DNA of 29,045 bases from Rhizobium sp. (GCA_003501385.1 DNPN01000195.1:509-29553); one strand, 5' to 3'. Counted from the first letter of the stretch, positions 15,567-23,382 are shown. The notes: generated by a model from the sequence alone, not told the origin. Program-made: numbers and translations.

Positions 15567-17756
15567 TCAGAATTTCTGCGTCAGAGAAATTTTGAAATAA
15601 CGCCCCGCTTCCGAGTAGAGCGCGTTGGCATTGTTGACATCCTTGACCTCAAGGGCATCGTAATATTGCTTGTCAAACAGGTTGTAGATCCCGCCTTGAA
15701 TGCGCAAACCCTTCGCCTTTTCAGGCTCATACCAGCCTGTCAGGTTGACAACACCATAGCCGGCGGGCTTGGTCTTGGCGGTTGAATCCTTATCAACACT
15801 TCCGGCGGCAACCAGGGTCGCATCGGTGCCCCAATGTTCGGTATCATACCCCACACCGACAATGGCCTTTACCGGAGCAACCGTTGAGAGTACCTCATCC
15901 GTATCCAAATCGGTGCCACGGGCATAGGCCAGCGAGCCGTGCAACGTAATACCAATGGAGAAGGTCTTGTGAGCTGAAGCCTCCACACCAGAGATACGCA
16001 CCCTGTTGCGATTGAAATAAGATGTTTCCCCGTTCGAATAGCCGGTATTATAGGCCACACTGCCATCAATGAAATTCTTGTATCGTGTGGTAAACGCAGC
16101 CAACCGTCCGCCGAATTCGTCGTCGCCGAGGTTTGCCCCTGCATCAAAGCCGTAGCTGCTTTCGGGTTTCAAATCTGGGTTGCCGATGGTGCGATAGCTG
16201 TAGGTTGGGTTCGCATAATCAACATACATCTGATATTCGTTCGGAGCCTTGAAGGCGCTCGAAAACTGTACAAACAACTCCACATCTGGTGTTGCCTGCC
16301 ATGCGGCCCGAAGCTTGGGAGAGAGGTGCGAGGCGCTGGTTGAATCCGGAAGGCCGCTATATCCGCTGTTCGCCTCCCAAGACGCGCTGTTTTGCGGGTC
16401 ATATCGATACCAGTCAAAACGAAGGCCGGGAGTCAGCGATACCGGACTGTCACCGGCGGTGATCTTGTCTTCAATATAGACGCCAAACTTGTAACCATTC
16501 ACATCCGGAGCATAAGACTGATTGGTATGATAACTGGCGCATGCTGCAACATAGGTCACACTGCAGCTGTCTTGGCCTGAAAGATAATAACTCGTCTGCG
16601 AGAAACTGACGTCGCCACCCACGGTGACAGCATGTCGCAGAGGGCCTGTGTTGAAATTCGAATTCAGATAGCCCGTGAGGCCATACGCCTGTTCGTCACT
16701 ATCCATCAGGCGTTCATAAAGACCCACAGGCCTGGAAAGGCGAATGGAAGAGGTTCCCTCGTTGCGCTCGCTGTGCTGCCAATACAGTGTGGCCGCGCCG
16801 CTATCGATCAGGCTGTCTTTTTCAGGTGAATCATACTTGTAATCCAACGAAATCCGGTCGCGTGTTTTGTCCTGAATAGCGTTCAGATGGCCCGCCTGAT
16901 AGGTGGTGCCATAAGACGCATTGGAGCGATAGTCCTTCGTTGAATCATAGCCATAGTGCTCGCCCGTCACGCCAATCGTATGGCCGGCTTCCAGTTCCTG
17001 GCGGATTTTGAACAGGAAATTGCGCTGGGTTTCGGTCAGCGGGTCAGCTTTGGTGCGGGTGCTGCCATTGGTGTCAACGGTGCCTGTACCTTTGGTCTCA
17101 TGCCCATATTTATAGGAGCTCTGGAACATGATGGAGGTATTTTCGACCTTTTTGGCAATAGCCGCCGAGCCCGTAAACGAGCGGTCGGAGCCGTCATAGC
17201 CAAGCTTGGTCATGCCTCCAAAGGTCTTGCCGGGGCCGAGCAAATCTTGCGGCTCCAAGGTGCGCATCACCAGCGCGCCGCCCAATGCGCCGGACCCGAC
17301 ACGGCTGGAATCGGCACCATGCAACACGCCGACAGTGGAGAGCGAGTTGAAGTCAAACGTGTCGGCACCGCCGCCATAACCATAGATGTTGTCATAAAAA
17401 TAGGGAACCGGAATGCCATCAACGGTGGTGAGCACCCGATCAGCCTCAAGGCCACGAATATTAACAGATTTTGAGCTGTTGACATAGGTTACGCTGGGAT
17501 CAGTTGTATTGCCTAGATCCTTTACATCCTGGATGTCTTTCTTGTTGATCTCATCCGCTGTGGTTTGTGTGGCCAGCGGTGTGTCTGTTACCGAACCCGT
17601 GTCAACTTTCTTGCCCTTCACGGTCACTGTCGGCAATTGAGTTTGATCATTGGTTGTTGTTGACGCTGCCTCCTGCGCCCGAACGGGCGCATGAATCGAC
17701 AGCGCGCACAGTGCCGTGCATGCCAAGAGTAAAGGACGCGTTCTGCGTGAAAGCAT
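15567..17756 (-). CDS. hmuR: TonB-dependent haem receptor
   Basis: Outer-membrane gated barrel of 729 aa that imports haem. It has a signal peptide (cleavage near 28, PVRAQ), a TonB-box-like LPTVTVKG, a plug domain (TDPSVTYVNSSKSVNIRGLE) and a 22-strand barrel ending in aromatic F (ISLTQKF). The haem-receptor motifs FRAP and NPNL appear as FKAP and NPDL, but no His lies between them. The frame runs to 17876, but ATG at 17754-17756 starts the signal peptide and has GGGGGAA upstream. The orientation is the same as hmuSTUV but with its own regulated promoter. Other iron compounds as ligand are possible; context favours haem. Confidence 0.88.
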   Translation of the reverse strand: MLSRRTRPLLLACTALCALSIHAPVRAQEAASTTTNDQTQLPTVTVKGKKVDTGSVTDTPLATQTTADEINKKDIQDVKDLGNTTDPSVTYVNSSKSVNIRGLEADRVLTTVDGIPVPYFYDNIYGYGGGADTFDFNSLSTVGVLHGADSSRVGSGALGGALVMRTLEPQDLLGPGKTFGGMTKLGYDGSDRSFTGSAAIAKKVENTSIMFQSSYKYGHETKGTGTVDTNGSTRTKADPLTETQRNFLFKIRQELEAGHTIGVTGEHYGYDSTKDYRSNASYGTTYQAGHLNAIQDKTRDRISLDYKYDSPEKDSLIDSGAATLYWQHSERNEGTSSIRLSRPVGLYERLMDSDEQAYGLTGYLNSNFNTGPLRHAVTVGGDVSFSQTSYYLSGQDSCSVTYVAACASYHTNQSYAPDVNGYKFGVYIEDKITAGDSPVSLTPGLRFDWYRYDPQNSASWEANSGYSGLPDSTSASHLSPKLRAAWQATPDVELFVQFSSAFKAPNEYQMYVDYANPTYSYRTIGNPDLKPESSYGFDAGANLGDDEFGGRLAAFTTRYKNFIDGSVAYNTGYSNGETSYFNRNRVRISGVEASAHKTFSIGITLHGSLAYARGTDLDTDEVLSTVAPVKAIVGVGYDTEHWGTDATLVAAGSVDKDSTAKTKPAGYGVVNLTGWYEPEKAKGLRIQGGIYNLFDKQYYDALEVKDVNNANALYSEAGRYFKISLTQKF

Positions 17757-17886
17757 GTGCTTGTTCCCCCGAAAAATGAACGCAGGAAGCCGTCCTGCTG
17801 CGGGCAGCAGATCTCCGTGCGCTGTTGGCAAGTGTTGAAGGAAGGTGCCGCGTGACGAACACCTTTCGCAGGACATCTATTTAACA

Positions 17887-17901
17887 TGAGTTTTAGTGTC
17901 A
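17887..17901. promoter_or_regulatory. Iron-responsive-operator box, haem receptor site 1
   Basis: TGAGTTTTAGTGTCA matches TGA-N9-TCA, the RirA operator pattern. It lies about 130 bp upstream of the receptor start, in the expected promoter zone. The half-sites are intact but the central nine bases are only weakly palindromic. Confidence 0.6.
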
Positions 17902-17912
17902 AGATTTAAATA

Positions 17913-17927
17913 TGACATTCTTACTCA
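17913..17927. promoter_or_regulatory. Iron-responsive-operator box, haem receptor site 2
   Basis: TGACATTCTTACTCA matches TGA-N9-TCA and lies 26 bp further upstream than site 1. The pairing mirrors the arrangement in front of hmuS, which makes chance matches less likely. Confidence 0.55.
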
Positions 17928-18165
17928 TCTTTAAGTCCGTCGCCAAAACAGCTAAAATGCATGAAGCTGATGAATGCGGCTGGGGTATCAGCAACCGAAG
18001 AATGCGGGCTTGTCGATGCAACGAAAATGTTGGGAGCACGCTTTTGAAGCTATGCTTTAAACAATAGAAATTGTAAGCATTTAGCCACATGCGTTCGCAT
18101 GGACAGCGCGTGGCCGATGAAAAGCTCCTGAATCTGATTGGGAAGTGTTATTTTAAGGGACAGCC

Positions 18166-19215
18166 ATGGATCTGCGTATCCTCCACATTGACGATGATTT
18201 TGCTTTGGCACAGCTGCTGAAAAAAAAGCTTGCGCGGCGAAATTGTATTGTTGCCCATAGGAGTGATGCGGATGCTGCACTTCTCCTATTGCAACAAGAG
18301 ACCTTTGATGTGGTGATTCTGGATCATTATCTTGAAAACATCACCGGCCACGATGTTCTTGAACGCATGCGGCAGTTGGAGATCAACGTCCCTGTCATCT
18401 ATATCACAGGGTCAAATGAGGCTCGGGTGGCGATTGACGCCATAAAGGCGGGGGCTGCAGATTACGTTATCAAAAGTGTGCATGAGGATTTTTTCGACCT
18501 TCTGGAAGACGCAATCCAACAGACTGTCAGCACAGCGCGGCTCAAACATGAAAAGGAACTGGCGGATGATGAAATCCGTCGTGGAAAAGAGCGAGCAGAA
18601 ATGCTTCTAGCAGAGATGAACCACAGGGTGGCCAACAGTCTGGCGCTTGTGGCGGGCCTTCTCCGATTGCAAGCTGGCTCAACCGATAATGAGCAACTGC
18701 GACAAGCACTTACCGAAACCCAAAACCGCATATCGGCCATAGCAGGCATGCATCGAAGCCTTTACACTTACGATAACGTCAGCCATGTCGAGATGAATCG
18801 CTATCTACTGGCGTTGATCAAGGATATTTCCGGCACCGTGGGTAGCCAGCAAAATGGCATTGAGATCATTGTCGAAGCTGACTCAATCCAGCTTCCCGCG
18901 GACAAGGCTGTGTCTGCTGGTATGATCGTGACAGAACTTGTCACCAATGCCCTGAAATACGCCTATCCTGAAGAAACCACGGGCAAGATTGTTGTCAGCT
19001 TGAAGCGACAAAATGCTGCACAGGCAAGGCTTGCCGTAGAAGACTTCGGTGTTGGCATCAACAGCCATCATAACAATACCTCTTCCACCGGCCTGGGCCA
19101 TAAGATCATCAAGTCCATGGCCGACACGATTGGCAGCGGCATCCAATACCCGGTACGCGAAAAAGGAGCCGTTGCCGAAGTCATGGTTAATCTCAGCACA
19201 CAGACTGAGACCTGA
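18166..19215 (+). CDS. Receiver-HisKA_2 sensor histidine kinase
   Basis: The 349-aa soluble protein has an N-terminal receiver domain (about 1-120: acidic D9-D11, phosphoacceptor D53, T81, K103). A HisKA_2 phosphotransfer helix follows with H153 in EMNHRVANSLALV, then an HATPase_c domain (N261 in TNALKYAYP, DFGVGI, TGLG). There is no membrane segment or PAS domain. Input is therefore by phosphorylation of its own receiver, which would regulate kinase output. HisKA_2/HWE kinases commonly feed PhyR, and this gene is close to the GSR core, so a link is plausible but inferred. ATG at 18166 has AAGGGA upstream. Confidence 0.9.
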   Translation: MDLRILHIDDDFALAQLLKKKLARRNCIVAHRSDADAALLLLQQETFDVVILDHYLENITGHDVLERMRQLEINVPVIYITGSNEARVAIDAIKAGAADYVIKSVHEDFFDLLEDAIQQTVSTARLKHEKELADDEIRRGKERAEMLLAEMNHRVANSLALVAGLLRLQAGSTDNEQLRQALTETQNRISAIAGMHRSLYTYDNVSHVEMNRYLLALIKDISGTVGSQQNGIEIIVEADSIQLPADKAVSAGMIVTELVTNALKYAYPEETTGKIVVSLKRQNAAQARLAVEDFGVGINSHHNNTSSTGLGHKIIKSMADTIGSGIQYPVREKGAVAEVMVNLSTQTET

Positions 19216-19293
19216 TCTCGTCTGAAGCGCTAGCTCTTTTTGCTTTCGATTACCTTTTCGGGAAAGCCGGGCTCCACTTTTCCCTGATTAACT

Positions 19294-20043
19294 TTAGATA
19301 TAGGGGCGTTCTACCGCTGGCGCAGGTTCCCATTTTGCCAACTCCGTCAGGGCTTCCGGTTTCAACACCTCGCACCCCCTATCCTTCCAACGGATCAGCT
19401 TCATGTCACTGAGCTTCTTCAGTGTCTTGTTCGTATGCACAAGAGACAAGCCCAACGTGTCGGCCACCATAATCTGGGTCAGGGGCAAATAGGCGCGACG
19501 TTCAGACACAACACTGGCTCTCAAACCGCGGTGATAGAGAAATGCCATGAGATAGGCAGCCCGCTCCAGCGCGGTCCGTCGGCCGACACTGAGCAGATGA
19601 CTATCAAGAATGCTTTCCTCGCGCGAAGCAAGCCAGGTAATGTCATAGGCAACACCGGCATGCTTCTCAAACAGACTGAAAATGCGAGTGCGCTCAAAAA
19701 CGCACAAGCGCATGGCCGTTAAAGCATCCACACTGTGGTCCATATGCTCAAGAATAGCCCCTTGCAGGCCAATCATGTCACCGGGCATCACATAATTGAG
19801 AATCTGCCGCCGACCATCTTCGAGTGTTTTGTAGCGAAAACCCCAGCCCTCGAGAATGGTGTAGAGATGGGGGCTGTGCGTGCCTTCCGCAATCACGGTC
19901 ATTCCAGGCTCGCAGTTCAACTCGCCGGATTTGAAAGAGGAAATGAATTTCGTTTCACCTTCTGAATGCGGCTTGAAAGCTGAGTTGGAACTCAAAATGC
20001 AATTTGCGCATTTGGTCGGCGATGTTGTTACGCATGAATCCAT
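19294..20043 (-). CDS. Crp/Fnr-family transcriptional regulator
   Basis: The 249-aa regulator has a cyclic-nucleotide-binding-type beta barrel (about 38-130; ILEGWGFRYKTLEDGRRQIL) and a C-terminal helix-turn-helix (LTQIMVADTLGLSLVHTNKTLKKLSDMKLI). Cysteines at 4, 12, 15 (KCANC) and 114 recall, but do not exactly reproduce, the iron-sulfur ligand pattern of FNR. The frame starts at 20073, but ATG at 20041-20043 has AAGGAG at ideal spacing. A perfect EcfG-type promoter lies at 20093-20117, so it should be stress-induced and act as a secondary regulator in the GSR. Confidence 0.9.
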   Translation of the reverse strand: MDSCVTTSPTKCANCILSSNSAFKPHSEGETKFISSFKSGELNCEPGMTVIAEGTHSPHLYTILEGWGFRYKTLEDGRRQILNYVMPGDMIGLQGAILEHMDHSVDALTAMRLCVFERTRIFSLFEKHAGVAYDITWLASREESILDSHLLSVGRRTALERAAYLMAFLYHRGLRASVVSERRAYLPLTQIMVADTLGLSLVHTNKTLKKLSDMKLIRWKDRGCEVLKPEALTELAKWEPAPAVERPYI

Positions 20044-20092
20044 CTGCTTCTCCTTCAAAAGCACCTTGAACAAGGCTCAAAGCGCTCAGAAT

Positions 20093-20117
20093 AACGAGAA
20101 AGATGGACTTCTGTTCC
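20093..20117 (-). promoter_or_regulatory. EcfG-type promoter of the crp/fnr gene
   Basis: Reading the minus strand, GGAAC (20117-20113), 16-nt spacer, CGTT (20096-20093). Both boxes match the alphaproteobacterial GSR sigma consensus. It lies about 50 bp upstream of the ATG. Confidence 0.8.
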
Positions 20118-20266
20118 TGAAAGCGACCAAGACATGTCTTTTTTAAATGACACGTCGGATGAGGACTGATCTTTTACAACAAGCAGCTAATGGCGTTCGG
20201 TCCTGCGAGCACCCCCGCGGTCCGGGCAAGCCGCAAAACCCAAGCTCGGCGACAAAGGAAAATATT

Positions 20267-20644
20267 TTGGAAGGGTCTATTCCCCGCATCCTGATTGCGG
20301 ACAACAAATATCTCATTGGCCTGGAGGCTGAGAGGATCATCCAGGAAGCCCGCATCTGCCGTGTCACGATTTGCAGAAGCGATCAACTCACTGAGATGTT
20401 AGCGCAATCTCGGTTTGATCTCGTCTTCGTTGATGCGGCGATCACAGCGCAAGAGCGGGCGCAGCAAGCTCACATTATTCGCTCGGCCAGGGCTGATCTG
20501 GTTTTCATTCATACCGGTCAACTCTCCAACACCGAAGAGCACAGCGACATGGAGCCCATCATTGCGTTTGAGAAACCGTTCAACGAAGGGGCACTTGGCG
20601 CATTCATCAAAGAGTTTCGGGTCTCGGAAACATCAAACGCATAA
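20267..20644 (+). CDS. Stand-alone, divergent response-regulator receiver
   Basis: The 125-aa single-domain protein has a receiver-like fold: beta-1 RILIADNKYLIG with one acidic residue, putative phosphoacceptor Asp in LVFVDAAI, a Thr in FIHTGQ and Lys in EKPFNEGAL. The acidic pair normal in receivers is reduced to Asp-Asn, so phosphorylation may be weak or absent. The frame is open to ATG 20147, but that start lacks a ribosome site and adds 40 low-complexity residues. TTG at 20267 with AAAGGAA 6 nt upstream gives the normal receiver length. It converges on ecfG. Single-domain receivers often tune PhyR kinases. Confidence 0.75.
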   Translation: MEGSIPRILIADNKYLIGLEAERIIQEARICRVTICRSDQLTEMLAQSRFDLVFVDAAITAQERAQQAHIIRSARADLVFIHTGQLSNTEEHSDMEPIIAFEKPFNEGALGAFIKEFRVSETSNA

Positions 20645-20682
20645 CGTCTGCCAGACACAGTGATACCTGACACACTCTAACG

Positions 20683-21246
20683 TCAGGACACGGCCGAAAC
20701 ATTGACAATCGCCGCAGTGCTGGCATCGGGGCCAAAATCGCCCTCGCCTGAAATGCCCAAAATCTCCTGCAATCTCGCCCGTGCCCGGTTGATGCGGCTC
20801 TTGATTGTGCCAACAGCGCATCCACAAATTTCAGCGGCTTCATCATAGCTGAAACCGGATGCAGACACGAGAATAATCGCTTCGCGCTGGTCATCGGAAA
20901 GCTCGGCAAGTGCTTTTTTGAAGTCTTCCATATCCATCGCGCCGTGCTGATTTGGCTGCACTGCCATCTGAGACGTGTAAATATCATCCGGGTCACCGAT
21001 TTCACGACCACGTTTGCGCATTTGCGAATAGAATTCATTACGCAAGATAGTAAACAGCCAGGCCTTGATATTGGTGCCAGCTTCGAAACTCTCCTGCTTG
21101 GCCCACGCCTTCATGATGGTTTCCTGCAACAGATCATCTGCCCGGTCCGGAACGCCGCACAGCGACAGGGCGAACGCGCGAAGGCTCGGGATGCTTCCCA
21201 AAAGGGCCCGCTTGAAATCGTAGTCACCACTTGCCGCTTCAGTCAT
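20683..21246 (-). CDS. ecfG: ECF sigma factor EcfG (general stress response)
   Basis: Directs RNA polymerase to GGAAC-N16-CGTT promoters under stress. The 187-aa ECF sigma has region 2 (about 20-85: RADDLLQETIMKAWAKQESF, IKAWLFTILRNEFYSQMRK) and region 4 (LSDDQREAIILVSASGFSYDEAAEICGCAVGTIKSRINRAR). A short acidic C-terminal tail follows. ATG at 21244-21246 overlaps the nepR stop by 8 nt, so the sigma and its anti-sigma are co-translated. An in-frame upstream start at 21273 would overlap nepR more and lacks family match. S. meliloti RpoE2 is a named orthologue type. Confidence 0.95.
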   Translation of the reverse strand: MTEAASGDYDFKRALLGSIPSLRAFALSLCGVPDRADDLLQETIMKAWAKQESFEAGTNIKAWLFTILRNEFYSQMRKRGREIGDPDDIYTSQMAVQPNQHGAMDMEDFKKALAELSDDQREAIILVSASGFSYDEAAEICGCAVGTIKSRINRARARLQEILGISGEGDFGPDASTAAIVNVSAVS

Positions 21247-21445
21247 CGGCCTTGTTCTCCGTGGCTGCCGCACTTGCCTTTTCGGCTTTATCCAGCTTTT
21301 CCAGAAGCATGAGCAAGTTATTGGGAATATCCTCTTGCTCCAGTTGCCGATAAAATTCCCGAAGCTTCACGGAGATGCCATCGCTCGGGACGCTCTCCTG
21401 AGAGGAATGGGCTCCATGTCCGCCATTGTTCAATGCATTATTCAT
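21239..21445 (-). CDS. nepR: Anti-sigma factor NepR
   Basis: The 68-aa small protein sequesters EcfG until phosphorylated PhyR binds it instead. The conserved helical core is clear: ISVKLREFYRQLEQEDIPNNLLMLLEKLDKAE, matching the NepR pattern of L-R-xx-Y, a central (D/P)IP and LLxxL. Flanks are low complexity, as usual. A TTG at 21460 could add five residues; ATG at 21443-21445 is preferred. It is the first gene of nepR-ecfG, preceded by its own EcfG promoter. Confidence 0.93.
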   Translation of the reverse strand: MNNALNNGGHGAHSSQESVPSDGISVKLREFYRQLEQEDIPNNLLMLLEKLDKAEKASAAATENKADD

Positions 21446-21477
21446 CTTCACTGCTTTCAAAAAACCTTTGGTGTCGA

Positions 21478-21502
21478 AACGCCATCACGCGTCTTTAGTT
21501 CC
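21478..21502 (-). promoter_or_regulatory. EcfG-type promoter of nepR-ecfG
   Basis: On the minus strand, GGAAC (21502-21498), 16-nt spacer, CGTT (21481-21478), about 33 bp before the nepR ATG. It implies positive autoregulation of the sigma factor and simultaneous renewal of its inhibitor. Confidence 0.85.
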
Positions 21503-21578
21503 ATTCTTTACAAAACTTAACTAGCATCTCAACGCATGCGAGGCCGCTCCAAAAGCAAAATAAAAGCAAATTCAATAG

Positions 21579-21603
21579 GGAACAATCCGATTTTTTTTAC
21601 GTT
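21579..21603 (+). promoter_or_regulatory. EcfG-type promoter of the DUF1328 gene
   Basis: GGAAC (21579-21583), 16-nt spacer with a run of eight T, CGTT (21600-21603). It lies 30 bp before the ATG at 21633. It is back to back with the nepR promoter; the two -35 boxes are about 75 bp apart. Confidence 0.85.
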
Positions 21604-21632
21604 TAATTATCGTCAACAGAGGGAGAAGTGTC

Positions 21633-21797
21633 ATGCTTTACTATTCGCTGGTGTTTTTGGTTGTGGCACTCATTGCTGCAGCACTTGGTTTTGGTGGAAT
21701 TGCAGGAGCATCAATTGGAATTGCAAAGATCCTATTCTTTGTCTTTATCGTTCTTTTTGTCGTTTCCCTGATTTTTGGTGGTATTCGCCGCATTTAA
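21633..21797 (+). CDS. DUF1328 (YtjA-like) small membrane protein
   Basis: The 54-aa, almost wholly hydrophobic peptide has two transmembrane segments (about residues 3-26 and 29-50) joined by GGIAGASIGIAK, ending GGIRRI. The pattern is that of the DUF1328/YtjA family, whose members are stress-associated but of unknown biochemical role. AGAGGGAGAAG precedes the ATG. It is a single-gene unit with an exact EcfG promoter and a clear terminator at 21843-21871. Confidence 0.88.
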   Translation: MLYYSLVFLVVALIAAALGFGGIAGASIGIAKILFFVFIVLFVVSLIFGGIRRI

Positions 21798-21842
21798 TGC
21801 ATAATATGGAATATAGAAACAGTTGCAGATACATAAGCTCAG

Positions 21843-21871
21843 AAAAAGCCTCGCTCATACGAGGCTTTTTT
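21843..21871 (+). terminator. Rho-independent terminator after the DUF1328 gene
   Basis: AAAAAGCCTCG, a 6-nt loop, CGAGGCTTTTT: an 11-bp stem with a GC-rich core and a closing T-run, 45 bp after the stop codon. The A-run on the other arm would also let it work for the minus-strand gene ending at 21956. Confidence 0.85.
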
Positions 21872-21955
21872 GTCAATTTCAGATCGCGTAAAAAAAGTGA
21901 AAATATCGTGGTTCTATAACAATGATGAGCGCATATTATGAATTAGCCATAGGAT

Positions 21956-22255
21956 TTACTTTGCAAATCCAGAAACGGCTTCCAGTTGGGTATTTTGCAC
22001 GGACTGAGCGTTCAATGTCGCAACGTCCCTTGTGACGTTCAAATGGGCTTTGCCAGCCAGTAGCTTTGCGTTGAATGCGTTGCAGTCACCCAATATTTCA
22101 AAACCGGGACGGGATGCTTTGCGAACTTCCATCTCGCGGTTCGCCATACAGGCAAGCGAACTATCGTAAGATACAATGCGAACAGGCTTTTCAAGGCAAG
22201 TCGAGCTACCAACTGGACAGGCAACAAGGATGAGAACTGCTACAAAACTGCCCAT
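21956..22255 (-). CDS. Small exported protein of unknown function
   Basis: I do not recognise this 99-aa product. It starts with a hydrophobic stretch (GSFVAVLILVACPVGSS) that could be a short signal peptide. The mature part contains three cysteines (CLEK, LACM, GDCNA) and repeated A/V/N/Q residues near the end. The frame is open to 22336, but ATG at 22253-22255 follows a G-rich ribosome site and begins the hydrophobic segment. No EcfG promoter is seen. It sits between a GSR-controlled gene and the metallopeptidase, and its coding status is moderately certain. Confidence 0.55.
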   Translation of the reverse strand: MGSFVAVLILVACPVGSSTCLEKPVRIVSYDSSLACMANREMEVRKASRPGFEILGDCNAFNAKLLAGKAHLNVTRDVATLNAQSVQNTQLEAVSGFAK

Positions 22256-22342
22256 ATCGTCCCCCCCATATCTTCCCCCGAGGTTAATAGTTTCTCGGAG
22301 GGTAATGCACACAAAGCTGTTTTGTTCCTTACTCAACCCGCT

Positions 22343-23341
22343 TTATTGTTGGTGGATCAGATTATGAATAAACCGCAGCTTATCAACAACAGGTTTGGAT
22401 AGAATAAAAGGATAAAGATCAGGCTGCCCCATGGCACGATTAAGCGCGTTGACGGAGACCGTTAATGGCACCCAAGCATTGATCATACTATCGAATGAAT
22501 TGATTCCATGAAGTTGATCTTTTGAAACGGGTGTATTGGTTATCCCGTAACATTGCGCCGTTTCAAGACTGTCCGATATATGAAGATAGTGAGCCCAGCT
22601 CTCAGCGAAATCCTCCTGCGGATGACAGGATGCATAAGCGCTTATAAATTGTTCCTGCCAATTTGGGATAGGGCCGTTGGCATAATAGGTTTTCAACGCT
22701 TGTTGATAGTCTTGGCCGTCATCTCCAAAAACAGCACGGGCCTGGTTAGTTAGATTGCGACGTTCCACCAAAACGTTCCAATAATAGTGGCCCGATTCAT
22801 GGCGATAATGGCCAACAAGAGTGCGCATAGGCTCGTGCAATGCATCGCGCCGAGCCTCCCGCTCCGGGTTGTTGGCTTCGGCGATGTCAATCGTGATCAG
22901 CCCTTTGTAATGTCCAGTCATGATGGAATCGCCCGGATCGGCAGACCAATCCGCAAGCAGCTCAAAGGTCAGACCATGTTGCGGATCTTGTGCGCGCGAG
23001 ATCACTGGCAGGCCGAGAAACAAGACGCCATAGAGGAAATAGCGTTTGGCGGCCTCAAGGCGTCGCCAATGCTCCAGATTGGCAAGATCGCTGAGGTCCG
23101 GCACAACGCTGCTCAATCTGCAGGCAAAACAATAGCCTGTTTGATCCGCATCGCTAACCAGCCAGTTGCACCCCGCCTGATCGGCATTGGCGCACACGTT
23201 AAAGCCAGCTGGCGGCACATCGCCATAGGAGACAATATCTGCGCTGGAGGGTTCATAGGCGAGATGCGCGTTACAGTTGACGCAGGCAAAATTTTCGAAA
23301 TGAACGGGATTTGCACACGCTGAGCAATGAAACAGTTTCAT
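22343..23341 (-). CDS. Putative zinc-binding metallopeptidase
   Basis: The 332-aa cytoplasmic protein has N-terminal zinc-ribbon-like cysteine pairs (C6-xx-C9, C20-xx-C23, then C50, C58, C71, C74) followed by a peptidase-like domain. That domain has the HExxH motif H181-E-S-G-H185 in GHYRHESGHYYW and a later acidic segment EDFAESWAHYLHI that could give the third ligand. This matches the 'zinc-binding metallopeptidase' (Peptidase_Mx-type) proteins of Proteobacteria; the substrate is unknown. GAGGA precedes the ATG. It lies 41 nt after the HWE kinase on the same strand, so it may be co-transcribed with phyR and the kinase. Confidence 0.85.
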   Translation of the reverse strand: MKLFHCSACANPVHFENFACVNCNAHLAYEPSSADIVSYGDVPPAGFNVCANADQAGCNWLVSDADQTGYCFACRLSSVVPDLSDLANLEHWRRLEAAKRYFLYGVLFLGLPVISRAQDPQHGLTFELLADWSADPGDSIMTGHYKGLITIDIAEANNPEREARRDALHEPMRTLVGHYRHESGHYYWNVLVERRNLTNQARAVFGDDGQDYQQALKTYYANGPIPNWQEQFISAYASCHPQEDFAESWAHYLHISDSLETAQCYGITNTPVSKDQLHGINSFDSMINAWVPLTVSVNALNRAMGQPDLYPFILSKPVVDKLRFIHNLIHQQ

Positions 23342-23382
23342 ACAGTCCTCATGACCACAGCAATATCGCCGCTGATGCTGGC

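Larger units (their letters stand above)
17757..18165. other. Divergent intergenic region, haem receptor/receiver-kinase
   Basis: 409 bp without a credible gene. Two TGA-N9-TCA boxes near 17887-17927 mark the receptor promoter, leaving a leader of roughly 100 nt or more. No GGAAC-N16-CGTT promoter is seen for the plus-strand kinase at 18166. I looked for hemP/hmuP, a short haem-uptake gene common near such receptors, and did not find it here. Confidence 0.55.

Noticed and set aside
17757..18165. Possible hemP/hmuP gene near the haem receptor
   Set aside because: None of the short frames here shows the family's conserved C-terminal pattern.
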